Origin: Streptomyces sp. RPT161 | Lineage (GTDB): Bacteria; Actinomycetota; Actinomycetes; Streptomycetales; Streptomycetaceae | Length of the DNA: 64,000 nucleotides | NCBI RefSeq assembly: GCF_027533845.1 | Contig: NZ_JAPZVN010000019.1 | Location: forward strand, 54,277-118,276 | Direction: 5' to 3' | In this document: positions 54,922 through 63,195 of the stretch, one piece after another | How positions within the stretch are numbered: the stretch's first letter is position 1 | Layout of the letters: each line of letters opens with the position of its first letter | Translations under genes and position numbers: made by a program | Notes under the pieces: model-generated | Told to the model about the DNA's origin: nothing | The model's input: the letters and a program-made list of their open reading frames with translations, nothing else | Databases searched by the model: none

Positions 54922-55036
54922 CCAGGAGTCGACGCGAGTCGTCCCTAGAACCGGAAGCATCAGTTCCTGCGTCCTTCGCAAGCAGGACCAATGCACTGCC
55001 GGACGGACGTGTCGGCGGGCCGGACGAGGAAGGCGA

Positions 55037-55591
55037 ATGACAGGCCAGAGCGCCGAAGCCCCCAGCGAGTCGATGTACCTGCCGCGAGAGACGGCACGGC
55101 AGTCCCGCCGTGTGCCGGGCCCGCGCGGCCGAGCGGCGGGCGGCTCCCGTAGAGCGGGCGCGGGGCAGGCCCCCGGCCGCACCGCACGGAGCAAGCGGAA
55201 CAAACCCGGTGCGGCGCCGCTCGGCAGGATCATCCTGCTGGCGGTGGCACTGCCGGTGGCGGGTGCCCTGATGGACGAGCTGCTGGGCTCGGCACTGGGC
55301 TGGACCTTCACGATCACGGCGGCGCTCGCGGCGGCGCTGACCGCGATGAACAGTACCCGCGAGGGCACCTGGCTGGTGCTGTCGGCGCCGCCGCTCGTGC
55401 TGGCCGCGATCACCATCGCCGCCGAACAACTGGCGAACACGTCCACGTCTCATGCCAAGCTGACAACCTCAGCCGTGCACTGGGCGGTTGACGCGTTCCC
55501 GGCCATGGCGGCGGCCGAGATCACGGTGATCGCCGTACTGGCGGCGCGACTTGTCCGGGCCAGGCGTAACAGGAGGAGCAGCGGTGCGTGA
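55037..55591 (+). CDS. DUF6542-type membrane protein
   Basis: 184 residues. The first 65 are disordered and basic (RRVPGPRGRAAGGSRRAGAG). Four hydrophobic segments follow (IILLAVALPVAGALMDELLG; WTFTITAALAAALTAMNS; WLVLSAPPLVLAAITIAAEQ; AAAEITVIAVLAARLVRARR). GALMDELLGS.LGWTFT is the DUF6542 signature. ATG at 55037 follows GAGGAAGG. The LCP gene starts eight bases inside this gene's end, so the two are co-translated and probably function together at the membrane. Confidence 0.85.
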   Translation: MTGQSAEAPSESMYLPRETARQSRRVPGPRGRAAGGSRRAGAGQAPGRTARSKRNKPGAAPLGRIILLAVALPVAGALMDELLGSALGWTFTITAALAAALTAMNSTREGTWLVLSAPPLVLAAITIAAEQLANTSTSHAKLTTSAVHWAVDAFPAMAAAEITVIAVLAARLVRARRNRRSSGA

Positions 55592-57167
55592 CGAAGTCGG
55601 TGCCGAGTCGTCCGGGCGAGCGGGCGGCCGGGCCGCCCGCCGCAACAGCAAGGCACCCCGGCGCTCGCCGCTGGTGGTCGCCGGGCGGGTCGCCGTGTGC
55701 CTGTCCTCGGCGGCGGTGCTGGCGGCCAGCGGGGTCTCCTGGGCCGCGTACCACTGGATCACCAGCGGTCTGAACACCTCCGACGCGCTGGACAAGGTGG
55801 GCCAGCACGCGCCCAAGCACCTCGACAACTCGGTGAACCTCCTGCTGATCGGCCTGGATTCACGCAAGGACATGAACGGCAACGACCTGCCGAAGGAGTT
55901 CGTACAGGACCAGTTGCACGCCGGATCCAGTGACATCGGGTACTACAACACCAACACGTTGATCCTGATGCACATACCCGCGGACGGCGGCAAGGTCACC
56001 GCGTTCTCCATCCCGCGCGACGACTACGTCCAGACCTTCAACGGAGACGGCACGTCACAGGGGCACTACAAGATCAAGGAGGCGTACGCCAACGCCTACA
56101 CGGTCGCCCACGACAAGCTGTCCGCGCAGGGCGTCAAGGGCGCCGACCTGGAGGCGCAGAGCCGAGAGGCCGGTCGTGAGGCGACGCTGGCGACGGTGCA
56201 GAACTTCCTGGGCGTACCGATCGACCACTTCGCCGAGGTGAACCTGCTGGGCTTCTACGACATCGCGCAGGTCCTCCAGCCCATCCAGGTCTGCCTCAAG
56301 CACCCGGTCCACGACTGGTACTCCGGCGCGAACTTCCAGGCCGGGTTGCAGAACCTCAACCCCAAGCAGGCGCTCGCGTTCGTACGGCAGCGGCACGGCC
56401 TGGACGGCGGAGACCTGGACCGTACCCACCGCCAGCAGGCGTTCATCTCCTCGGTCACCCACAAGTTGAAGACCCAGGGGGTCTTCAACGACCTGGGCAA
56501 GCTCCAGGGACTGTTCGGCGTGGTGAAGAAGGACCTGGTCATCGACAACAAGTTCGACGTGCTGGACTTCGCCCAGCAGGCCACCAACCTCACCGGCGGC
56601 AACGTGGTCTTCCACACCCTGCCGATCGCCGGTTTCGGGATGCGCAACAACGAGGACGTCAATCTGGTCAACCCGGACCAGATCAGGTCCATCGTGCAGG
56701 CGACCATCGGGCACGACCCGTCCCCCTCCCCCAGTTCCGGTGGCGCCAAGTCGTCCGACACGGCCAAGCCCGCGCCCGCGACGGTGGACGTGTTCAACGG
56801 CTCGGGCAAGACCGGCGCGGCGGCCGACGAGCTCAAGGCACTGACGGCGCTCGGCTACTCGGCCGGGCGGACGTCCAACGCCGCGACCCAGCTGAAGACC
56901 ACGGTCGTCTACGGCGCGGGCGCACAACAGGCGGCCCAGCAGCTCGCCTCCAAGCTCGGCACCGCCGCGGCCGTCTCCAGCGCGTCGGTCCCGGCCGGTC
57001 ACGTCCAGGTCACCCTCGGCACGGACTTCACCGCGCCCCCGGCAACCTCGACCGGTTCCAGCGGCACGGCCCCGTCCGCTGCCCCGTCGAGTTCCCCGTC
57101 GACGCCGCCGGACAGCGCCTTCGCGGGCGACTCCGTGAAGGAGGGCGGCATCCCCTGCGTCAACTGA
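55584..57167 (+). CDS. LytR-CpsA-Psr (LCP) family glycopolymer transferase
   Basis: 527 residues. A basic cytoplasmic head and one membrane helix (about 33-60) precede the LCP domain (about 90-340): LLLIGLDSRKD, NTNTLILMHIPADGGKVTAFSIPRDDYV and KQALAFVRQRHGLDGGDLDR carry the conserved Arg/Asp residues that bind the lipid pyrophosphate and Mg. A C-terminal LytR_C domain (VDVFNGSGKTGAAADELKAL, about 405-490) and a Ser/Pro-rich tail follow. It attaches anionic glycopolymers to peptidoglycan. GTG at 55584 has AGGAGGAG upstream. A 15-base hairpin follows. Confidence 0.96.
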   Translation: MRDEVGAESSGRAGGRAARRNSKAPRRSPLVVAGRVAVCLSSAAVLAASGVSWAAYHWITSGLNTSDALDKVGQHAPKHLDNSVNLLLIGLDSRKDMNGNDLPKEFVQDQLHAGSSDIGYYNTNTLILMHIPADGGKVTAFSIPRDDYVQTFNGDGTSQGHYKIKEAYANAYTVAHDKLSAQGVKGADLEAQSREAGREATLATVQNFLGVPIDHFAEVNLLGFYDIAQVLQPIQVCLKHPVHDWYSGANFQAGLQNLNPKQALAFVRQRHGLDGGDLDRTHRQQAFISSVTHKLKTQGVFNDLGKLQGLFGVVKKDLVIDNKFDVLDFAQQATNLTGGNVVFHTLPIAGFGMRNNEDVNLVNPDQIRSIVQATIGHDPSPSPSSGGAKSSDTAKPAPATVDVFNGSGKTGAAADELKALTALGYSAGRTSNAATQLKTTVVYGAGAQQAAQQLASKLGTAAAVSSASVPAGHVQVTLGTDFTAPPATSTGSSGTAPSAAPSSSPSTPPDSAFAGDSVKEGGIPCVN

Positions 57168-57189
57168 CGCCCCGGCGCGAGGCGATAGG

Positions 57190-57224
57190 CGAAACCCCGG
57201 GGCCGGGCCGGCCCCGGGGTTTCG
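57190..57224. terminator. Bidirectional hairpin terminator
   Basis: Perfect 15-base inverted repeat (57190-57204 CGAAACCCCGGGGCC and 57210-57224) with a 5-base loop. It lies between the convergent LCP and membrane-protein genes, and the A/T at the arm bases acts in both directions. Confidence 0.85.
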
Positions 57225-57251
57225 TTCACGGAACGCGGCCAACGCGGCGTC

Positions 57252-57929
57252 CTACGCCTCGACCCCGGCGTGCCGCCTCTGCGGCAACTGGCCCAGCAGA
57301 TAGGGCAACATACCGCGTTCCAGCAGCGCCACTCGCCACTTGCTGCGGGCACGCTCGACCTCCGGGCTGTGCGCGGCGTCCGCCTCGGCGCCGTTGCGCG
57401 CCGCGCTGGCCAACAGTCCGACCGCGTCGGACAGCGCGACCACCGCGGAGATTCCGGCCGCCGCCCAGCCCGTGGCGATCAGCGTTCCCGCGAACTGCGG
57501 CCAGGCGGCGGAGAGCCGCAGACCGTAGCCGAGCAGCAGGAAGACCGCGGAGGCAATGCCGCCCAGCACCGGAACGAGCACGGCCAACGCCGCCCCAAGC
57601 TGGCCGCGTCCGCCCAAGTCCGGAGCGACGCTGCCCTCCCGCTCGGAGCGTGCCCCGTCCGGGTGGACGGCCGCCTCACGGACCCGTACGTACTCCTGGT
57701 ACTCCGCCTGCGCGGCGGCGGCGATGAAGGCACTCGCCCCGAACGCCCGGGTGCGCAACTGCTCGACGGTGACCGCTTCACCGGAGTTGGCCAGCGCCCC
57801 CCGGATCCGTGGAGCCTCCAGGGCCTGTTGCAGAACCTGGTCGAAATCACCTCGGTCCTCCTGCAACAGATAGCCGGGGCTACTGGAAAACGTGCCCGCG
57901 GTAGGGCGATACGCAGAAGGTTCCCCCAT
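57252..57929 (-). CDS. Hypothetical membrane protein with two helices
   Basis: 225 residues from the ATG at 57929. The first 110 are soluble and charged (DFDQVLQQALEAPRIRG). Two hydrophobic segments (about 110-132 ALAVLVPVLGGIASAVFLLL and 145-170 TLIATGWAAAGISAVVALSD) are followed by an acidic/basic helical tail (EVERARSKWRVALLERG). I do not recognise a family. It is a solitary gene, convergent with the LCP gene. Confidence 0.8.
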   Translation of the reverse strand: MGEPSAYRPTAGTFSSSPGYLLQEDRGDFDQVLQQALEAPRIRGALANSGEAVTVEQLRTRAFGASAFIAAAAQAEYQEYVRVREAAVHPDGARSEREGSVAPDLGGRGQLGAALAVLVPVLGGIASAVFLLLGYGLRLSAAWPQFAGTLIATGWAAAGISAVVALSDAVGLLASAARNGAEADAAHSPEVERARSKWRVALLERGMLPYLLGQLPQRRHAGVEA

Positions 57930-58339
57930 GGTCTTCCTCCGGTGGTCGTGCTGTCACTCCGCTGACCTCTTACTCGGAGCGACGCGGTAACTCGCTGCTT
58001 CAGTTCCCTGGTTGCGCAACTTCTGACGCATCGGCGCGCCGTTGACCGTCACGCACTGGAGCATCAAGACTCCGCCAAGTATTTGCATCGTTACGCAAGT
58101 AGCTGTCTATACTCAAGTGGTTTACGGGCGTTGAGGTCTCCAAGGCGAGCGCCCCCGGCCGGGAGGAGGCGAAGACATGGATTGCGGCAGCAGTCCGGGC
58201 CACAGTCAGCCCCGCATCCGCTTCTCCCCGCGTTCTACCGGCTCGCGGTAACCGTCACCCAACGCGCGCTCGTCGTGCCCGGACATCGTGTGCGGTGGGC
58301 CGGACGGTCCAACCCGCCCCGACTGGAGGCCAATTCACC
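57930..58339. other. 410-base intergenic region with promoter and short open frame
   Basis: TTGCAT (58083-58088) and TATACT (58108-58113) form a promoter-like pair with a 19-base spacer. Palindromes TTGCGCAA (58011-58018) and a TTGC/GCAA dyad (58083-58098) surround it. A 24-codon frame with a strong ribosome site follows (58177-58251). Confidence 0.5.
58177..58251 (+). CDS. Possible small protein or leader peptide (24 aa)
   Basis: ATG at 58177 is preceded by GGGAGGAGG with 7-base spacing, and TATACT (58108-58113) lies 64 bases before it. The peptide starts MDCGSSPGHSQPRIR and ends at TAA 58249. It resembles no known family; it may be a leader peptide for the VOC gene 88 bases downstream or a chance frame. 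Basic, with one Cys and no clear membrane segment. Confidence 0.35.
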   Translation: MDCGSSPGHSQPRIRFSPRSTGSR

Positions 58340-58708
58340 ATGCTCACCGCCCTTGACCACGTTCAGCTTGCCGCGCCTCCCGCGAGCGAGGAGATCCTGC
58401 GGGCCTTCTACGTCGGCGCGCTCGGCATGGTCGAGATCCCCAAGCCGCCGGTGCTCGCCGCTCGGGGCGGCTGCTGGTTCGCCAGCGACGACCACGGCGT
58501 CCAACTCCACCTGGGCATCGAGGATCCCTTCCGCCCCGCGCTCAAGGCCCACCCTGGACTGCGGGTCACCGACATCGAGTCGCTCGCGGAACGGCTCGCC
58601 GCGCACAACGCCCCGGTGGTGTGGGACGACAACCTGCCTGGGCACCGCCGCTTCTACAGCACCGATCCGGTCGGCAACCGTCTGGAGTTCCTCCAGCCCC
58701 TCACCTGA
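58340..58708 (+). CDS. VOC-family (glyoxalase-like) protein
   Basis: 122 residues. TALDHVQLAAPP with the first metal His (residue 7), GVQLHLGIEDPF with the second His, and PVGNRLEFLQP with the metal Glu near the end. It is a small metal-dependent beta-alpha-beta-beta-beta fold, e.g. a glyoxalase, dioxygenase or antibiotic-binding protein. ATG at 58340 follows GGAGG with 10-base spacing; an upstream frame to 58295 has no family features. Function unassigned. Confidence 0.9.
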   Translation: MLTALDHVQLAAPPASEEILRAFYVGALGMVEIPKPPVLAARGGCWFASDDHGVQLHLGIEDPFRPALKAHPGLRVTDIESLAERLAAHNAPVVWDDNLPGHRRFYSTDPVGNRLEFLQPLT

Positions 58709-58930
58709 CGCCCGGGCACGGGCACAAGGCCCGCGCGCTGCGCGAGCCACTGCCGGTCGGAATGTGAACGGGTACCGACGCACACCGGCCGCTGGTCGAG
58801 GCGACCGGCCCCCCAGCATCGCCGAGGGACAACCGGCAGCCGCGTTACGGGAGTTGATCCGTCCCTTCGGCCGACCGGTCACCCTCTCCGGAGCGCACTC
58901 CGGCGAAGGGCGGGCGACATAATCTCTTGA

Positions 58931-58950
58931 CGGAGTGAGTACTCACTCCG
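58931..58950. promoter_or_regulatory. Perfect 20-base TetR operator palindrome
   Basis: CGGAGTGAGT followed directly by ACTCACTCCG, arms of 10 bases. It overlaps a -35-like TTGACG (58927-58932) and ends 12 bases before the TetR start at 58963, so bound repressor would block the gene's own promoter. Confidence 0.85.
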
Positions 58951-58962
58951 CAGACTTGAGGC

Positions 58963-59604
58963 ATGACAGAGAACACCGCTTCCACCCCGCCAGCCCGCCG
59001 CCGCGCCCCGGCCATGGATCCCGAAGGGCGCCGGGCGATGATCGTCACCGCCGCCCTCCCCCTCGTCATCGAGTACGGCGCCTCCGTGACCACGGCGAAG
59101 ATCGCCCGAGCCGCGGGCATCGGGGAAGGCACAATATTCCGCGTCTTCCCGGACAAGGACGCACTGCTCGCGGCCTGCATGGCCGAGGCCCTGCGCTCCG
59201 ACGACGCCGTCGCCCACCTCGAATCGATCTCCCTGGACCAACCGCTCACGGCCCGCCTCACCGAGGCCGCCGAGGTGATGCGCGGGCACATGGCCCGGAT
59301 AGGCGCCGTGGCTGGTGCCCTTGCCTCCGCCGGGCGGCTTGGGCGACCGGCCCCCGACCAGCCGGGCAAGGACACCCGCCTACCGGACCGCGAAGCGGCC
59401 CTCGCCACGCCACGCGCGGCCCTGGCCGCCCTGTTCGAGCCCGACCGGGACAGCCTGCGGCTCGCCCCGGAACGGCTCGCGGACGCCTTCCAGCTCCTGC
59501 TGATGTCCGCCGGGCGCCCTGGCGCCCCCGAGCCGCTCACCGACCGCGAACTGGTCACCCTCTTCCTGTACGGCGCGCTCACCAAACATGAGGAGGCCCG
59601 ATGA
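58963..59604 (+). CDS. TetR-family transcriptional regulator
   Basis: 213 residues. HTH region ALPLVIEYGASVTTAKIARA and AGIGEGTIFRVFPDKDALLA (about 28-72), then a ligand domain. It lies behind a perfect palindrome, so autorepression is likely. Its stop overlaps an ATG (59601) that starts a frame cut off after six codons, suggesting that its usual partner gene (often an exporter) has been lost here. Confidence 0.94.
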   Translation: MTENTASTPPARRRAPAMDPEGRRAMIVTAALPLVIEYGASVTTAKIARAAGIGEGTIFRVFPDKDALLAACMAEALRSDDAVAHLESISLDQPLTARLTEAAEVMRGHMARIGAVAGALASAGRLGRPAPDQPGKDTRLPDREAALATPRAALAALFEPDRDSLRLAPERLADAFQLLLMSAGRPGAPEPLTDRELVTLFLYGALTKHEEAR

Positions 59605-59621
59605 CCGCACCCCAGATATAG
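59601..59621 (+). pseudogene. Six-codon stub of a gene once coupled to TetR
   Basis: ATGACCGCACCCCAGATATAG: the ATG overlaps the TetR stop (ATGA), as expected of a coupled partner, and GAGGAGG lies 5 bases before it. The frame ends at TAG after MTAPQI. The sequence after it shows no resemblance to a transporter in any frame, so the gene was probably replaced or deleted from this point. Confidence 0.45.
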
Positions 59622-59799
59622 GGACACCCGCAGTCGTTCGCCAGCAGCCCGAGCCGTGTGGGCCGCGCCCTGCGCCAGTCCCCGGGACCGGTGGCGGATC
59701 CGCCGTGTGACGCCGGTGAGCGGGCGTCAGGTGGGGTCCGGAAGACCTGCGTCCGCTGGCAGGAGGGCAAGGTGGCGGCTCCACGGCAAGCCGGGCAAA

Positions 59800-59834
59800 C
59801 CCATATAGATCCGGTTGTACCAAATCTATATGGG
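59800..59834. promoter_or_regulatory. Perfect inverted repeat upstream of the PAS-GAF-SpoIIE gene
   Basis: CCCATATAGAT (59800-59810) and ATCTATATGGG (59824-59834) with a 13-base spacer. It lies 76 bases before the start at 59911, in the promoter or 5' leader. A related AGATATAGGG occurs at 59613-59622 in the stub region. Confidence 0.7.
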
Positions 59835-59910
59835 GAGCATGCTGGTCGTGAGCGGCTTGGCGATCAGCCAGGCGCGGACGCACGCTGCGCAGGAGCGAGA
59901 CGAGGCGATC

Positions 59911-61995
59911 ATGGCGGCAACGCCCGGCCAGCTCCGGTGCTCGCATGAGGAACAGGCCATATTGGACTGGCTGTTCAGCCAGTCACCGATCGCGGTGGCG
60001 GTCTTCGACGCCGATCTGCGCTGCATACGGCAGAACACCGCGATGAGCCGCCTCCTCGGCGCTCCACCGACGGACGGCCAAGCACACCGACTGTCGAGGC
60101 TGGCCTACGGCCCCGACCCGGCGGTGTGGGAACGCTGTATGCGCCAGGTGCTCGCCACCGGCGAACCGGCTGTGGTGGACGAGATCCGGGGACGCTCAGC
60201 GGCCGACCCCGACCATGTCCGGATCTTCGCCACCACCGCCGCGCCGCTCCACGACCAGCAAGGCCACGTCTTCGGCGTCTGCACGACCGTGGACGACATC
60301 ACCGAGCAGCACCGCGCCCAGGAGCGGCTGGCCCTGATCAACGAGGCCAGCTCCCGCATCGGCAGCACGCTCGACCTGATGCGCACCGCTCAGGAACTCG
60401 CCGACACCGCGGTTCCCCGGCTCTGCGACTGGGTCACCGTCGACCTCCTGGACACCGTGCTCCGCGGCGACGAGCCCGGCCCCTTCACCCGGACCGTGGC
60501 ACTGCGCCGGATGGCGAACCGCTCGGTGCTCGCAGGCGAACCGGAGGCCGTGCGCAAGCCGGGGGAAGTGGACTACTACCCGGCGCAGTCACCCCCGGTG
60601 CGCTCCATGGCGACCGGCAAGCCCGCCGTGCTGCGCACGCCCGACCCCGTCGTGCAGGCGTGGCTGGCCATGGACCCCGCGCGGGCCGCGCGCTTCCAGG
60701 CGTTCAAGTTCCAGTCGATCATGCCGGTGCCGATATCCGCGCGGGGCGCGATCCTGGGCGTCACCATCTTCTTCCGCCGCAGCGCGGAGGCGTTCACCGA
60801 CGACGACCGCCTACTCGCCCAGGAACTGGTAGCGATCGCCGCCCTCTGCCTGGACAACGCCCGCCGCTTCGCCCGAGAGCGCACGGCGGCCCTCGCGCTC
60901 CAGCACAGCCTGCTGTCACAGCGTCTTCCGGCGCAGGCGGCGGTCGACGTCGCCGCACGCTACCGGCCGGCGGGTGGTCGAAGCGGCGCGGGGGGCGACT
61001 GGTTCGACGTCATACCGCTGTCCGGTGCGCGCGTGGCGCTGGTGGTCGGCGATGTCGTCGGCCACGGCATCACCGCGGCGGCGGCCATGGGTCGGCTGCG
61101 CACCGCCGTACGCACCCTCGCCGATGTCGACCTGCCCCCGGACGAGCTGCTGACCCATCTCGACGACCTCGTCACGCGTCTCGCCACCGAGGACGACGGG
61201 CAGGCCGAGGCCGCCGAGCAGGGCGCCACCTGCACATACGCGGTCTACGATCCGGTCTCCCGGCGCTGCAGCATCGCCCGCGCAGGGCATCCACCGCCCG
61301 CCGTACTGGCCCCGGACGGCACGGTTGAGTTCCCCGAGCTGCCGCTGGGGCCACCGCTCGGGCTGGGCAACCTCCCGTTCGAGGCGGCCGAGGTGGAACT
61401 CGCGGAGGGCAGTGTGCTCGCCCTCTACACCGACGGCCTGATCGCCTCCAGGGACCGTGATGTCGACGAGGGTCTGCGGCGGCTGCGCCGGGCTCTCGCC
61501 CGCCCCACGCTGTCAGCGCGGGCGCTGTGCGAGTCGGTCTTCGAGGAGGTACTCCCCGAGCGGCCTTCCGACGACGCGACGCTGCTGATCGGCCGTACCA
61601 AGGCGCTGGCCGCTGATCGGGTCGCCGGTCTGGGCATCCCGGCGGACCCCGCCGCCGTGGCCGATGCCCGGGCGTGGACCGCTCGCCGACTCGCCAGTTG
61701 GGGGCTGCACGAGGCGGCCTTCACCACCGAACTGGTGGTAAGCGAGCTGGTCACCAACGCGATCCGGCACGCCCAGCCGCCGATCGAGCTGCGGCTCATC
61801 CGCGACGAGACGCTGATCTGCGAAGTCTCCGACAGCAGCAACACCGCACCGCACATGCGCCGTGCGCGCAGCTTCGATGAGGGCGGGCGCGGGCTGCTGC
61901 TGGTCTCCCAGCTCACCCAGCGCTGGGGCACCCGGCACGCCCGGGATGGCAAGACCATCTGGTGCGAGCAGCCGATAGCAAGCGAAGCACCTTAA
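59911..61995 (+). CDS. PAS-GAF-SpoIIE-HATPase protein (serine phosphatase/anti-sigma kinase)
   Basis: 694 residues: PAS (about 20-130), GAF (about 145-320), PP2C/SpoIIE (about 345-545, GGDWFDVIPL, VVGDVVGHG, YTDGL) and a C-terminal RsbW-like HATPase (about 565-690, VVSELVTNAIRHA, GRGLLLVSQL). It may thus both dephosphorylate an anti-anti-sigma factor and bind ATP as an anti-sigma kinase. A start at ATG 59911 is set by the GACGAGG before it; the frame extends 32 codons into the inverted repeat region. No sigma factor or anti-anti-sigma gene is nearby. Confidence 0.94.
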   Translation: MAATPGQLRCSHEEQAILDWLFSQSPIAVAVFDADLRCIRQNTAMSRLLGAPPTDGQAHRLSRLAYGPDPAVWERCMRQVLATGEPAVVDEIRGRSAADPDHVRIFATTAAPLHDQQGHVFGVCTTVDDITEQHRAQERLALINEASSRIGSTLDLMRTAQELADTAVPRLCDWVTVDLLDTVLRGDEPGPFTRTVALRRMANRSVLAGEPEAVRKPGEVDYYPAQSPPVRSMATGKPAVLRTPDPVVQAWLAMDPARAARFQAFKFQSIMPVPISARGAILGVTIFFRRSAEAFTDDDRLLAQELVAIAALCLDNARRFARERTAALALQHSLLSQRLPAQAAVDVAARYRPAGGRSGAGGDWFDVIPLSGARVALVVGDVVGHGITAAAAMGRLRTAVRTLADVDLPPDELLTHLDDLVTRLATEDDGQAEAAEQGATCTYAVYDPVSRRCSIARAGHPPPAVLAPDGTVEFPELPLGPPLGLGNLPFEAAEVELAEGSVLALYTDGLIASRDRDVDEGLRRLRRALARPTLSARALCESVFEEVLPERPSDDATLLIGRTKALAADRVAGLGIPADPAAVADARAWTARRLASWGLHEAAFTTELVVSELVTNAIRHAQPPIELRLIRDETLICEVSDSSNTAPHMRRARSFDEGGRGLLLVSQLTQRWGTRHARDGKTIWCEQPIASEAP

Positions 61996-62172
61996 GTCCG
62001 TTTTGCACTATAGATGCAATTAGCTCTTTTTGATGCATCTAATGCATCTTCTGCAGAAGGTCGGTTGCGTTCGCATACAGGCGAATTCCGAACGCATCCG
62101 GGACGGAATATGCACATTCCGCACTGCTAACGTCACCATGCGTCCTTTCTGCCCTGCATCATGTGATGCGCA

Positions 62173-62209
62173 ACATAGGGCGCAAGTCACTTACGAAGTG
62201 ACCTAGTGG
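62173..62209 (+). repeat. Shared upstream element of cell-wall hydrolase genes, copy 2
   Basis: 37 bases starting ACATAGGGCGCAAGTCACTT and ending GACCTAGTGG, containing a perfect 7-3-7 palindrome (62186-62202). Its last 24 bases match copy 3 (63871-63894) at 19 positions. It is 211 bases upstream of the LysM/transglycosylase start. Confidence 0.6.
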
Positions 62210-62235
62210 TTTACGTCCTCCTTACAGGACCAACG

Positions 62236-62269
62236 GTGCGGGCCGAAGGTCCCGGTCACCGGCCCGCAC
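62236..62269 (+). other. Hairpin in the 5' leader of the LysM gene
   Basis: Perfect 10-base inverted repeat GTGCGGGCCG/CGGCCCGCAC with a 14-base loop, about 150 bases before the start at 62421. It may be a leader structure or transcription attenuator. No c-di-AMP riboswitch consensus (e.g. GGGGTGAA) is visible. Confidence 0.5.
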
Positions 62270-62420
62270 AACTAACCAAGGTAGTAAAAAGAGCAATTGT
62301 GGACCTATTTCCGAGCAGCTAAGAATGTCCCCGCCGCAGCGCACCGCTAGTCGAGATGCGGGCTTATTGCCGAGGGGACCGGCAACTGCGGACAAGCCCC
62401 CCCGGAAGAGGTCTGCTCTC

Positions 62421-63119
62421 ATGCCCACTCCTGCACCCAACCGCCGTAAGCGCCTTGGATTCACCAGTGGCGCCGTCATCGCCGGCACCTTCGCCCTCAC
62501 CTGCCTGGCCGCGCCCGGCGCGGCCGAGGCCGCCACCGCGAGCTCCGCACCGGCGACGTACACCGTCCAGTCCGGTGACAGCCTGTCGGGGATCGCCCAG
62601 GCGAAGAACGTGACCGGTGGCTGGCAGGCGCTCGCCCAGGCCAACGGCATCACGAGCCCGTACGTCCTGCAGCCCGGGCAGCAGCTGACCCTCCCCGGCG
62701 CATCGACCGCGTCCAGCACGTCCTCCGTGGCGACCGCCACCCCGGCCTCGGCCACCACCGCGACGTCCTCCTCGGCCACGACGAGCACGCAGTCGTACCC
62801 GAACAACCTGGACGGCTGGATCAACCACGCGCTGGCGATCATGCATCAGAACGGGATCCCCGGCAGCTACGACGGCATCCACCGCAACATCATGCGCGAG
62901 TCCTCCGGCAACCCGAACGCCATCAACCTGTGGGACTCCAACGCCGCCGCCGGTCACCCCTCGATCGGTCTGCTCCAGGTGATCCAGCCGACGTTCACCA
63001 CCTACCACGTGGCCGGTACGTCCTGGAACATCTACGACCCGGTCGCCAACATCACCGCCGCCTGCAACTACGCGGCGCACCGGTACGGTTCGATCGACAA
63101 CGTCAACAGCGCTTACTGA
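62421..63119 (+). CDS. Secreted LysM-transglycosylase
   Basis: 232 residues. A signal peptide (SGAVIAGTFALTCLAAPGAA, AEA near 38) is followed by LysM (ATYTVQSGDSLSGIAQAKNV, about 45-95), an Ala/Ser/Thr linker (about 97-130) and a transglycosylase domain (NGIPGSYDGIHRNIMRESSG, then SIGLLQVIQPTFTTYHV, GSIDNVNSAY). The Glu in MRESSGNPNAIN is the probable catalytic acid. It should cleave glycan strands of peptidoglycan. GAAGAGG lies 9 bases before the ATG at 62421; the longer frame to 62325 is not used. A strong hairpin follows. Confidence 0.94.
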   Translation: MPTPAPNRRKRLGFTSGAVIAGTFALTCLAAPGAAEAATASSAPATYTVQSGDSLSGIAQAKNVTGGWQALAQANGITSPYVLQPGQQLTLPGASTASSTSSVATATPASATTATSSSATTSTQSYPNNLDGWINHALAIMHQNGIPGSYDGIHRNIMRESSGNPNAINLWDSNAAAGHPSIGLLQVIQPTFTTYHVAGTSWNIYDPVANITAACNYAAHRYGSIDNVNSAY

Positions 63120-63138
63120 TCGCACCTCATAGCGCTAC

Positions 63139-63195
63139 CGAACCGCCGTGCGTGACGCACGGGCCGCCAGGTCCGTTGTCACGCACGGCGGTTCG
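63139..63195 (+). terminator. Strong hairpin terminator after the LysM gene
   Basis: Perfect 18-base inverted repeat (63139-63156 CGAACCGCCGTGCGTGAC and 63178-63195) with a 21-base loop, 19 bases past the stop codon. It is the strongest terminator-like structure in the window. Confidence 0.85.

Larger units (their letters stand above)
61996..62420. other. 425-base regulatory region upstream of the LysM gene
   Basis: No gene. AT-rich by local standards: GATGCAT-CTA-ATGCATC dyad at 62032-62048, CGGAAT/ATTCCG dyad at 62104-62121, GTCACTT-ACG-AAGTGAC dyad at 62186-62202 inside the shared element, and a 10-base hairpin at 62236-62269. This is a dense, long upstream region for a cell-wall hydrolase gene. 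Confidence 0.55.
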
